From Candidatus Gottesmanbacteria bacterium (GTDB lineage: Bacteria; Patescibacteriota; Microgenomatia; UBA10105), in assembly GCA_023245415.1 (NCBI GenBank), contig JAHFKJ010000014.1, positions 1 to 39,858 on the forward strand: 39,858 bases of DNA, read 5' to 3'. The notes beneath the pieces are model-generated. The model saw only the letters and a program-made list of their open reading frames with translations, searched no databases and was not told the DNA's origin. Position numbers and translations under genes: made by a program. Of this stretch, positions 15,385 through 24,206 are shown piece by piece (position 1 is the stretch's first letter; every line of letters begins with the position of its first letter).

Positions 15385-16854
15385 CTATAATAACAATTTT
15401 GCTGAAGAATTCACCTGTAAAATTAAATCTTTGACGTCAGGTCTTGAAACATCAATAGGTTCAGAAAACCCGATAGCTATCAATACCCATGATTTCTTAG
15501 GATTTTTTACTTCTTCCCAAACTCGTTCTGAATAGTCTAACAAGTTTTTATCTTTTCCTACGAACCAATATATCGCAGTCGCTTTATTATCATCAAGGCT
15601 TAATTTTCTGACTCGAAAGTCATTTATTTGGAATATCTCACTATTGCTAATAGTATGCCCTAATCCCTGTAAACAAATTTCTGGATCATGATGTGTGCGT
15701 GCAGATTTACTTGAGACAACTAGTAACGAGAATTGAATACCGTCTTTGGTTTGACCTGTAAATTTTTTACTAAATTCTACATCACTATTTACAAAATAAG
15801 ACTCTTCAGCTCTACTAAAAGCAAGATCACTAAGGATAATACTATTTAAGGTGATTGAGTAAGCTGTTTGTTGTTTATACGTATTAACTATGTCTGTATC
15901 TTTTATGAAAGCAACTTGCAGTAGTAAAAAGAATGAAAAGAAGATTATGGAAAACAATTTTACGTTTCCTTTTAACCAAGTTGGTTTTACTTCATTTAAT
16001 GTTTTTCTGGATGTCAAAGAAGGCACATATTTATTAGTTAGATACCACAGCGAAATGCAACTGGCTGTAAATCCCAATATACCTAGAACAAGATGAATTG
16101 CGTCTCCAGCCCATTTCATATCAAGAACGTCATAAATATAAATTAAGCTAAATACTCTCCATGTATTAAAAAAGAGCAAGGATATAAAAAATAAAACCGT
16201 AATAGCGATTAGTTTTACTGAAAGACGCACATTTTGTAAAAAATATGTACTTAGCATAAAAAGTCCACCTGTATAAATACTCTTCACACCGCTACAGGGT
16301 AAATCTATGCTTGTTGCATGATTTTCAGTGACAATGACAGCTGAATTTGATACATTCCCAATACCGGTAATCTGTAATATTGATCTGACAATATTTGCAG
16401 TAGCAAGCCGTATCGGAAAACCTAAAAACTTCTGGACTCGTTCTAAAAGAGGTAGGGTGAAGATAAGAATTAAAAAAACATAAATACTTCGTTTCCAGAA
16501 TTGTCGCTCAAGATAAAAACCAAGGAGGCAGTATACTCCAAGGAAAAATAATATCGCTGGAACAATGCTAAGCTTAAAGATCACTGCATTAACGATATAT
16601 AATATTAAAACTCCAGTAAGAGAAATAAAGGGAATGGTTTTGTTTTTAGGAGAAATTAATTGTTCTTTCTTAAGAACTGAGATAATAAATATAGTAGAAA
16701 CAAGAATAAAGCCAATACCATTTTCGTAAAATTCACGACTTGTAAACGTGTGCCAAATGTAAACAATCGCTTGTCTGAAAAATAAAATGAAGAGAAGTAT
16801 TAAGAGGAAGTCATACCAATTAAAATTTTTTAGTCTTTCGGATACTTTGTTCAT
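15385..16854 (-). CDS. Exosortase fused to an EpsI-like domain
   Basis: 489-residue polytopic membrane protein. About eight hydrophobic segments carry the exosortase/archaeosortase triad: Cys187 in DLPCSGVKSIY, Arg233 in NTWRVFSL and His254 in DAIHLVLG. After a further membrane segment (about 298-316) a 170-residue extracytoplasmic domain resembles EpsI (DUF3485), with SARTHHDPEICLQGLGH (Arg386, His388, Cys394). Exosortases cut and transfer PEP-CTERM proteins at the membrane. In most systems EpsI is a separate gene; here it is one chain. The gene overlaps the 3' end of the VIT/PEP-CTERM gene by 35 bp, which strongly implies that protein is its substrate. Confidence 0.9.
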   Translation of the reverse strand: MNKVSERLKNFNWYDFLLILLFILFFRQAIVYIWHTFTSREFYENGIGFILVSTIFIISVLKKEQLISPKNKTIPFISLTGVLILYIVNAVIFKLSIVPAILFFLGVYCLLGFYLERQFWKRSIYVFLILIFTLPLLERVQKFLGFPIRLATANIVRSILQITGIGNVSNSAVIVTENHATSIDLPCSGVKSIYTGGLFMLSTYFLQNVRLSVKLIAITVLFFISLLFFNTWRVFSLIYIYDVLDMKWAGDAIHLVLGILGFTASCISLWYLTNKYVPSLTSRKTLNEVKPTWLKGNVKLFSIIFFSFFLLLQVAFIKDTDIVNTYKQQTAYSITLNSIILSDLAFSRAEESYFVNSDVEFSKKFTGQTKDGIQFSLLVVSSKSARTHHDPEICLQGLGHTISNSEIFQINDFRVRKLSLDDNKATAIYWFVGKDKNLLDYSERVWEEVKNPKKSWVLIAIGFSEPIDVSRPDVKDLILQVNSSAKLLL

Positions 16855-19819
16855 AGATCGGTTGCAAAACTACTTGAAGTTTCTTTCGATAAAGATAGCA
16901 CAATAACAATGAACCTATGATAATAAGAAGCCATTCGTGAGGTTCAGGAACTGCACCAACTTCTAATATACCCTTACCAGATGGATCAGCGAGTCGTTCT
17001 TCACCAATATCAAAAGCTATTTGATACCGATTATTTGCTTTCATAGCTGCTGCTAATTGCCTCTTTTGTTCTTCGGTAACAAGTACGATCATTGAGGAAT
17101 ATGGTGTTACAACTGAAGATAATTCAGAAAGACGATTGAGACTATCAAGAGTTGCAATATCTGATGTGTCTTTTTTCCTTATGCCATCAATAATAATTTT
17201 TTTATATGCCAATTGATTAAATGGGTTAGCAGGATCGCTTATCAGACCCACAGTAATTATTGGCTGCAGTACCCAAGTTCCATATTCATTCACATCAAGA
17301 ATAATCCCACTCGTTTCCCCTTCTCTTATTTTCTTCTGTAACCATAAATCTTCAACTGCATCATATCCATTCTCAACGACTTTTCCGCCACTTTGTAAAA
17401 TGGTTGTGGCAAGAGGATCATTATAGATCGGTATATGATTTTCAGGTTGAATAAGATAGATTGGAGCATTTGAGGTTATTGAAAAATTTTCTGGTTTTCC
17501 ATCAAAAGAACCACTATCAGTTACCATAAATATTGCATAATAGGAATTTGGTAATTGCAGCAAAGCACCTAGTCGATCTGTTTTTCCTATGGGTATGACT
17601 TTCAAGCCTTGATTTAGTGAACTATCTGTCAGTGAAATTTTTTGACTTATCTTATCGTTAAAAAAGAAAAGATCGACTGTATTATTCTTAAGTAAATAAT
17701 CTATAGGAAAGTTTTGCTTAAGGTATGAAGTCCAATCCCTTTGTTTATTGCTATAAGAGCTATCAAGTAATATGGCAATATGTTGCCCTTGTATTATTTC
17801 ATTAGCTTTAGAAAAATGATCCTGGCATGAATAGAGACCAGCCAATTTTTGATTAGTTGCATGTGGGATAAAGATAACCTGTCCACTAAATGTTTGAGTC
17901 GAAATAGGAGTTTTTGGACAAGGTTGTGCGGTAGTTGTTATATATTGATTATTTGATGCCGGTTGGACATTTTTTCCTTCAAATATATATTTTGTAGTTG
18001 GATTGTTAAGAATATTTCTTTGCTCTTGGACTACAGGAAGTTGTATGCCTTGAGTATTAATGACAGTTACATAAGAGTATCTAACCTTTTGATTCTTATC
18101 TAAAATAAACTCAGGATTACCAATTTGAGGTCTCCCATCCTGCATTCGTGGCTTAACAGGTATTGGGAATACTCGTAGCTTATATTGACGAGGTCCAGCT
18201 TGTTCAAGAAGTGCAGGATCTTGTCTATATAAGATTTGATTTTCATAGGTTTTGTTTGCTGCACCTTTTGGTGCAACTACTGTATTGTTGCCTTGTTCAG
18301 ATGTTGTAATTTGCTGGAAAGAAGATGGTGTTTGATTACTTTGAGATTGTCGAGAAGGAATAGGTTTATCTGCTGCATTAGCACCAAATTGCAAATCTGG
18401 TCCTAACTTTAACTCTGTTAGCGCTGAATCATCTGGTAGAGAAAATTCGTAGTAAACTTCTTGAGGTTGATCGGTTGTATTTTCATATTCTTCCTCAATC
18501 GTTACTTTGGCAAGTAATCCATCATTGTAGAGGGTTACATTTACTACTCGATTAACAACTTTAACGGATTTCTTATTAAGATCAAGAATGCCCGCTTTTA
18601 ATTGATCTTGTGTATTTGTAGCTTTAAGAGTATTAGAAATTTCATTAAGTTCTCCTTTTTGGATAGAGTTATCAAAAATTTCTTTATAATCCTCTACTGA
18701 TTTTTTAATCTCATCTTCAAAAGCCCCTCTATACACAAAAGGCAATGCAAGGTTATTAAATGTACGTTGAAAAAACTGTGCTGTAGATTCATTTGCTCCA
18801 AGCTCATTTTTATATCCAATCTGGATAATATTCATTTTGTTATCGCTCAAATAGCGATACTGTGCAAGATAGGAAGAAACTAGGTTATTTCTAATTTCCT
18901 TATCACTGTTTAATAACTCTTGTGCTACTTTTTGTCTGTCTTCAAACGTAGCTGCATTACGATACTGTGATATTACGTTTGTGTACCGATTCGCACTAAC
19001 CTGAATAGAAAGAATAAGAACAACGATTATAAAAACGGCACTAGTTCCATATCGTAATAATCTGGAATAGTTCAAACCATAGTGATGTACCAGCTGCTTA
19101 TAAAGGAAACTACATGTTTTCCAAAAAGTAATAAATGCTCCAATTGGGCCAAGTATAAAGAAGCTTGCTGTCAAAAGAAAAAGCATTATGGCAAATAAAG
19201 ACAGCAAAAATATTAAAATTCCACTATGCACTAATGTATCTCCTAGATCTTGGAACATATTTCGTATACCAATGTAATCTTTAAGCAGGTAGGCTATAAC
19301 AATTGGTAGAAAAAAGAAGGCTAAAAGGTAAGCGTAACTTGTCAATATGAGAGCTATTTGTTGAGAAAGCATAAGCAATGTCTGTTTAGGTTTTGACATT
19401 ACTTTGGGATAGAGAAGATGAATAAGTAATCCTACAACACTCACTACAATACTAATGAAGAAAATCCAAACGATAGGTGTGACTTGCCTTAAGAAGATAA
19501 TTCGAATTAGCACTAAACCCATTAACGGTATTTGAAATCCGAAGAAGAGTTTTATTAAATTTTCTGGTTGCCGCCGTATTTTCGTGAAGAAACCTAATGC
19601 CATGGTAATAAATGGTAGAAAAACTAACCCATAAATCATCACTAATACATTTGTAGGCGCATGACCAAAAGTAAGAATATCTGTAAAATTGGGCCGGCGT
19701 AACGAAGTGGTAAGAATATTTAAGAGAACTAAAATCAAAAAGATAGAAAAGATAAGGTTATAGCCCCAAAAGATTACATAGGAGACTTTTCCCGATAATA
19801 TTTTTCTTACATTTTCCAT
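16820..19819 (-). CDS. Multi-pass VIT/vWA-like PEP-CTERM membrane protein, likely exosortase substrate
   Basis: 999 residues. The N-terminus has seven or eight membrane segments (about 12-275). A helical region (280-410) follows, then a VIT-like domain (about 420-610; VNVTLYNDGLLAKVTIEEEY and GPRQYKLRVFPIP). Next comes a vWA-like domain (about 675-800) whose IAILLDSSYSN supplies a DxSxS metal site (Asp686, Ser688, Ser690). The C-terminus is a PEP-CTERM signal: VPEPHEW (957-963), hydrophobic 964-977, then RKK. Multi-pass PEP-CTERM proteins with VIT domains are known as single dedicated targets (TIGR02921-like; compare the MSEP-CTERM/XrtK pairs). Function unknown. It is first in a two-gene operon. 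Confidence 0.88.
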   Translation of the reverse strand: MENVRKILSGKVSYVIFWGYNLIFSIFLILVLLNILTTSLRRPNFTDILTFGHAPTNVLVMIYGLVFLPFITMALGFFTKIRRQPENLIKLFFGFQIPLMGLVLIRIIFLRQVTPIVWIFFISIVVSVVGLLIHLLYPKVMSKPKQTLLMLSQQIALILTSYAYLLAFFFLPIVIAYLLKDYIGIRNMFQDLGDTLVHSGILIFLLSLFAIMLFLLTASFFILGPIGAFITFWKTCSFLYKQLVHHYGLNYSRLLRYGTSAVFIIVVLILSIQVSANRYTNVISQYRNAATFEDRQKVAQELLNSDKEIRNNLVSSYLAQYRYLSDNKMNIIQIGYKNELGANESTAQFFQRTFNNLALPFVYRGAFEDEIKKSVEDYKEIFDNSIQKGELNEISNTLKATNTQDQLKAGILDLNKKSVKVVNRVVNVTLYNDGLLAKVTIEEEYENTTDQPQEVYYEFSLPDDSALTELKLGPDLQFGANAADKPIPSRQSQSNQTPSSFQQITTSEQGNNTVVAPKGAANKTYENQILYRQDPALLEQAGPRQYKLRVFPIPVKPRMQDGRPQIGNPEFILDKNQKVRYSYVTVINTQGIQLPVVQEQRNILNNPTTKYIFEGKNVQPASNNQYITTTAQPCPKTPISTQTFSGQVIFIPHATNQKLAGLYSCQDHFSKANEIIQGQHIAILLDSSYSNKQRDWTSYLKQNFPIDYLLKNNTVDLFFFNDKISQKISLTDSSLNQGLKVIPIGKTDRLGALLQLPNSYYAIFMVTDSGSFDGKPENFSITSNAPIYLIQPENHIPIYNDPLATTILQSGGKVVENGYDAVEDLWLQKKIREGETSGIILDVNEYGTWVLQPIITVGLISDPANPFNQLAYKKIIIDGIRKKDTSDIATLDSLNRLSELSSVVTPYSSMIVLVTEEQKRQLAAAMKANNRYQIAFDIGEERLADPSGKGILEVGAVPEPHEWLLIIIGSLLLCYLYRKKLQVVLQPIYEQSIRKTKKF

Positions 19820-19831
19820 TTATTGCTTCGA

Positions 19832-19860
19832 ATTTTAGCATAAATAGGTCAAAATGTAAA
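19832..19860 (-). promoter_or_regulatory. Promoter of the PEP-CTERM/exosortase operon
   Basis: On the minus strand TTTACA (19860-19855, 5 of 6), 17-nt spacer, TAAAAT (19837-19832, 5 of 6), with a TGn extension at 19840-19838. The predicted start near 19825 leaves about 6 nt before the ATG at 19819, almost leaderless. Confidence 0.6.
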
Positions 19861-19976
19861 AAAACGTATCAGTCGAGGATTTATGCAGTGCTGATGAAAA
19901 ATTCAACAATTTTGAGCTTTAAATTAATTCTATCATCTATTTGAATCCTTCGACGCACTCATGATTGAAACACTTA

Positions 19977-22748
19977 TTATCCAATTTGTGGATAATGGCA
20001 TTTTTTCCATTTCTTTCCAGAGCCACAGGGACAAGGATCATTTCGTCCTAATTTCTGATTAGAGACTATCGTTGACTGTAAACGCTGACTAAGTTGGGAC
20101 CGCGATGCTTTCACCAGTTTCGAATCTTTATTTACAAGACTCGTAAGTAAATCTGTCGGTGATTTTTTTACTGAAAGAGATTGCGGTTTTTCGTTTGACA
20201 AATCTTTTAATTTAGCAAACGAATCGAGTGTATTGACATTTGTTTCAAGTTTTGGCCGTGGCATCGGACCAGAAACTTGCACTTGGGCTCTAAATATCCG
20301 CTGTGCTATCTCTTTATCAATTTCATCAATTAACCGTTCAAACATACTAAACGCTTCATTCTTATATTCAATCAACGGATCGCGCTGCCCATAACCGCGA
20401 AGCCCAATCCCCTCTCTCAAATCATCTATCGCATCTAAATGACTCATCCACAGATTATCTATAGCTGTTAGACTCACCCACTGCTCGATCTGTCGCATGA
20501 TTTCTTCACCAAATTGATTCTCTCTTTGTGAATATAGATCTGTGCTCAAATGATTTAAGAATTCTTCAATTTCAGAATTAGTATGTAATTGCTCAAGTTG
20601 TATAACGAGCTGTTTCTGCGAAGGTTCGTCAAATGGAACCATGCCGGCAAATTCCTGGACAATTTTCTCGCGTTGAATTTCTCCTTTTTCAAATGCATAA
20701 AGACTCAGAATAATATTAATTTGCTGTTTAAATATATCGATTATTTTCTGTTTAATATCAATGCCTTCCAAGATGCTGTGTCTGCGCTTATAAACAATTT
20801 CCCGCTGTTTATTGAGAACATCATCATATTCAACCAAATGTTTTCGCGAGTCAAAATGAAAACCTTCGACTTTTATTTGCGCCTGTTCAATTGCTTTCGA
20901 AACCATTCCGTGTTCGAGTGGTATATCGTCGGGCAATTTGAATATAGTCATGAGTTTTGCAACTTGATCCCCACCAAATAGTCGCATCAAATCGTCTTCT
21001 AATGACACAAAAAATCGTGAAGAACCCGGGTCGCCCTGTCTTCCAGATCGACCTCTTAGCTGATTATCAATACGTCTTGATTCATGACGTTCAGTCCCAA
21101 TAACATGAAGCCCGCCTAAACTGACTACTTTATCATGTTTTTTCTGCCAATCTGCTAAATTCTTTTTATAACCTGCATCTGAAACTACCGGCATAGCTCC
21201 GCCTAATATAATATCCACACCTCTTCCAGCCATATTGGTTGCTACGGTAACTGCTCCCTCTTTTCCTGCTTCCGAAATAATGAGAGCCTCCTTTTCGTGA
21301 TTTTTGGCATTTAATACTTCATGTGGTACACCTTTTTTTAGAAGCAATTCAGATATTAGTTCATTTTTTTCTATAGAAGTTGTACCGACCAAAACTGGAG
21401 TACCTGCTTTATTTAGTTCCAATACTTCATTGGCAACCGCCATATATTTGGCTTTGGTGGTTTTATAAACCATATCCGCGTGATCTTTTCTTATCATCGG
21501 ACGGTGCGTGGGAATTACCACAACGTCAAGGTTATAAATTTTATGAAATTCCTCTGCTTCAGTAACTGCAGTCCCAGTCATACCTGCTAATTTTTTATAC
21601 ATCCGAAAGTAATTTTGGAGTGATACTGTGGCTAACGTCCGAGATTCCTGTTGAATCGGAACTCTTTCTTTAGCTTCTATCGCTTGATGCAGTCCCTCGC
21701 TATACCGGCGTCCGGGCAATAAACGACCAGTAAATTCATCAACAATGACGACTTCGTTGTCTTTAACTATATAATCTTTTTCTTTATGATAAAGAGATCT
21801 TGCCTTTAATGCAGCTTCTAGTAAATGTACGGTTTCAAAATCTTTCTCATAGAGATTTGATATTCCCAGTATATTTTCAACTTGTGTTATGCCGTGTTCA
21901 TTTAGGTGAGCAGTTTTCAACTTTTCATCAATAGTGAAGTCAGTTTCAGGATTAAGTCGTCCGACCAATCGTGAAATATCATAATAAGTATTAGTAGGTT
22001 CAGTATCAGGAGCGGAGATAATGTGTGGAGTCCGCGCCTCATCAATCAGAACCGAATCAACTTCATCAACAATGGCAAAATTGTGTTCCCGCTGGACGGT
22101 CTGATCCTTATTCGAAATCATATTATCCCGTAAATAATCAAAGCCGTATTCAGAATTTACACCATAAACAATATCGGCCTGATAAGCTTCTTTGCGATTA
22201 ATTGGTTTTAAATGACGTAGTCTCCAATCTTGGGCAACTGCATCTAAATAAAGTGGATCGTAAATATACGATTTATCATGAATAATTGCGGAAACGCTCA
22301 GCCCGAGAATTTGATAAACAGAACCCATCCAACCTACACCTACGCGGGCCAGATAATCGTTAACGGTAACTAGGTGTACACCTTTTTTAGTTAATGCGTT
22401 TAAATAAAGCGGAAGAGATGCAGATAATGTTTTGCCTTCCCCGGTTTTTTGTTCAGCCACCTTACCTTGATGTAAAACTATACCAGCAGTGAGCTGAACA
22501 TCATAATGACGTTCGTTTATAGTTCTTTTTGCAGCTTCTCTAACTAAAGCATAAGCTTTGGGCAGTAACTCATCTAACGATTTGCCTTGTTGTAGCGACA
22601 ATACAAGGTTTTCTGTTTGTTTTTTAAATTCTGTATCTTTAAGTCTTGAAACCTCTGCTTCTAATTCATTAATTCTATTTACTACAGACCGCAATTTTTG
22701 AATCTGCTTTTCGTTAGAATCCAGCAGATTGGCTAAAAATTTCAACAT
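19977..22748 (-). CDS. secA: Preprotein translocase ATPase SecA
   Basis: ATPase motor that pushes preproteins through SecYEG. 923 residues from ATG 22748; the longer frame starts at TTG 22811 and adds 21 atypical residues. Motifs: Walker A TGEGKT (about 102-107), VDEVDSVLIDEARTP, AGMTGTA, GRGVDIILGG and QLRGRSGRQGDPG. The C-terminus carries a SEC-C zinc finger, NDPCPCGSGKKWKKCH (Cys906, Cys908, Cys917, His918), used for SecB or ribosome contact. Length is normal. It is monocistronic by appearance, between an independent operon and the divergent ATP-grasp gene. It exports the secreted proteins of this window. Confidence 0.97.
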   Translation of the reverse strand: MLKFLANLLDSNEKQIQKLRSVVNRINELEAEVSRLKDTEFKKQTENLVLSLQQGKSLDELLPKAYALVREAAKRTINERHYDVQLTAGIVLHQGKVAEQKTGEGKTLSASLPLYLNALTKKGVHLVTVNDYLARVGVGWMGSVYQILGLSVSAIIHDKSYIYDPLYLDAVAQDWRLRHLKPINRKEAYQADIVYGVNSEYGFDYLRDNMISNKDQTVQREHNFAIVDEVDSVLIDEARTPHIISAPDTEPTNTYYDISRLVGRLNPETDFTIDEKLKTAHLNEHGITQVENILGISNLYEKDFETVHLLEAALKARSLYHKEKDYIVKDNEVVIVDEFTGRLLPGRRYSEGLHQAIEAKERVPIQQESRTLATVSLQNYFRMYKKLAGMTGTAVTEAEEFHKIYNLDVVVIPTHRPMIRKDHADMVYKTTKAKYMAVANEVLELNKAGTPVLVGTTSIEKNELISELLLKKGVPHEVLNAKNHEKEALIISEAGKEGAVTVATNMAGRGVDIILGGAMPVVSDAGYKKNLADWQKKHDKVVSLGGLHVIGTERHESRRIDNQLRGRSGRQGDPGSSRFFVSLEDDLMRLFGGDQVAKLMTIFKLPDDIPLEHGMVSKAIEQAQIKVEGFHFDSRKHLVEYDDVLNKQREIVYKRRHSILEGIDIKQKIIDIFKQQINIILSLYAFEKGEIQREKIVQEFAGMVPFDEPSQKQLVIQLEQLHTNSEIEEFLNHLSTDLYSQRENQFGEEIMRQIEQWVSLTAIDNLWMSHLDAIDDLREGIGLRGYGQRDPLIEYKNEAFSMFERLIDEIDKEIAQRIFRAQVQVSGPMPRPKLETNVNTLDSFAKLKDLSNEKPQSLSVKKSPTDLLTSLVNKDSKLVKASRSQLSQRLQSTIVSNQKLGRNDPCPCGSGKKWKKCHYPQIG

Positions 22749-22948
22749 AAGATTTATTTTACCACAGTCGAGGCTATAAATCCGGCGAATTTGAAGATAT
22801 CGACCCACCAACGATCATTGTTGATGAGTAGAGCAGGCATTTAATTTTTAAATTAATAAGACTTAATTTATAGTGAATTATATTAAAATAATTGTCAAGT
22901 TATTCACAGTATTAGATAAAAAATATCACATAATATGGCACATATCTC

Positions 22949-22976
22949 TTGACAATAGCTTCAGAGATCGTATGAT
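22949..22976 (+). promoter_or_regulatory. Sigma-70-type promoter of the ATP-grasp ligase
   Basis: TTGACA (22949-22954), 16-nt spacer, TATGAT (22971-22976). Start near 22983, giving a leader of about 90 nt. The rest of 22749-23073 is AT-rich. A TTGACA for the minus strand (22898-22893) lacks a good -10 at standard spacing, so the secA promoter is unassigned. Confidence 0.65.
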
Positions 22977-23073
22977 ACCTTATGAATTTAAGTTGAATAA
23001 TTACAAAGATTAATTCTTCTTTAATAAGCCTGCTTCATTCATATTTTTATAAGCTGCTGTGCGTAAATAATTC

Positions 23074-24141
23074 ATGCATAAAAAATTAGATAATCATAAG
23101 TCGAACGGAAATAATACTAATGGGTTCCTGCCGAAAATTACCGGCATTATATATAGCGACGTAAAAAGATCTTATTTTCCCACGGATTCCCAATATTTGA
23201 CTGAGAAAAACGCGCTTCATGATGCACAGGGAATTTCCAATTACCTGAATAAGTTAGGCATCAAAACGATTCTTTATCCTGGAAATTCGCTATTAGCTCA
23301 AAAATTACGACGAGATAAACCTGAAGTCGTTCTAAACCTCGTGGGGTCTGTAAAGGGGAATGAATATTTAGCTTCAAGTATCCCCGGCATATTGGAATTA
23401 TTAGAAATTCCATACACAGGTGCGAGTATTTTAGGTGAATCGCTCTCGTATAACAAATTTCTAGTAAAAAAGCTGCTTGAACAAAATGGCGTACCTGTAC
23501 CTGATTACCAATTATTTAACACGTCGGTTGACCCACTCAATTCGACTCTTCGTTATCCGTTGATTTCAAAATTAAATGAGATTCACGGCTCAGTGGAAAT
23601 CACTCAAGATTCTGTTTCAGAAAATGAAAAACACTTACGTAGAAGACTCAAATACTTAATCAAGACGTACCAGCAGCCAGTTCTAGTTGAGGAATTTATT
23701 GTCGGCAGAGAAATAACTGCAATACTTTTGGAAGGATTAAATAAAAAAGTTTATTTGGCAGAAAAAATTATCAAACGCGATATGAAAGAAAAGTATCTAT
23801 TCGCTTCATTTGAACATCAGTGGTTAGACCACAGAAAAAATTCTATCACATATAGAAAACATACCGATTCTATTCTTAAAGAGTACGTAAAGAGAGCATT
23901 TGAAATCACTGACATGTTTGATTATGGAAAATTTGACATTAGACTGGATAGCTCAGGCAGATATTATTTCCTGGACTCCAATAGTAATCCATTTTTAGGG
24001 TCAAAAGAAATGGAATCAGCACTTGGAAGTATATTAGATCTATATGGAATCTCTTTCATACAAGTACTGAAAAGACTGTTGATGAATACCGTACGTGATG
24101 CAGCGGGTAAAAAGCTTCTTCCGATTACGGGCACCATGTGA
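23074..24141 (+). CDS. D-alanine--D-alanine ligase-like ATP-grasp protein
   Basis: 355 residues. Three ATP-grasp regions are visible: the N-terminal part with EVVLNLVGSVKGNEYLAS and IPGILELLEIPYTGAS, the central part with PVLVEEFIVGREITAILLE, and the metal-binding part YGKFDIRLDSSGRYYFLDSNSNP. These match the Ddl order, but the usual EiNtxPG reads DSNSNPF, with Asp replacing the metal-ligand Glu. The substrate may not be D-alanine; many Ddl-like genes in small genomes act in other ligations. The ATG at 23074 is the first in frame after a stop. It has its own promoter at 22949-22976. Confidence 0.8.
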   Translation: MHKKLDNHKSNGNNTNGFLPKITGIIYSDVKRSYFPTDSQYLTEKNALHDAQGISNYLNKLGIKTILYPGNSLLAQKLRRDKPEVVLNLVGSVKGNEYLASSIPGILELLEIPYTGASILGESLSYNKFLVKKLLEQNGVPVPDYQLFNTSVDPLNSTLRYPLISKLNEIHGSVEITQDSVSENEKHLRRRLKYLIKTYQQPVLVEEFIVGREITAILLEGLNKKVYLAEKIIKRDMKEKYLFASFEHQWLDHRKNSITYRKHTDSILKEYVKRAFEITDMFDYGKFDIRLDSSGRYYFLDSNSNPFLGSKEMESALGSILDLYGISFIQVLKRLLMNTVRDAAGKKLLPITGTM

Positions 24142-24145
24142 ATTT

Positions 24146-24189
24146 TTTGTAGCTATTTCCGATAAAGATTAACCTACAAATATCGGGAA
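24146..24189. repeat. Overlapping hairpins between convergent genes
   Basis: TTTGTAG (24146-24152) pairs with CTACAAA (24174-24180). Alternatively TTTCCGATA (24156-24164) pairs with TATCGGGAA (24181-24189) with one G-T pair. The two pairings exclude each other. They lie between the convergent ATP-grasp gene and serS and may act as a weak bidirectional terminator; no T-run follows. Confidence 0.35.
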
Positions 24190-24206
24190 TATTATCAACT
24201 ATAAGC

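Noticed and set aside
19977-22811. Longer secA start at TTG 22811
   Set aside because: The extra 21 residues are atypical, and the ATG at 22748 gives the family-typical N-terminus MLKFLANLL.
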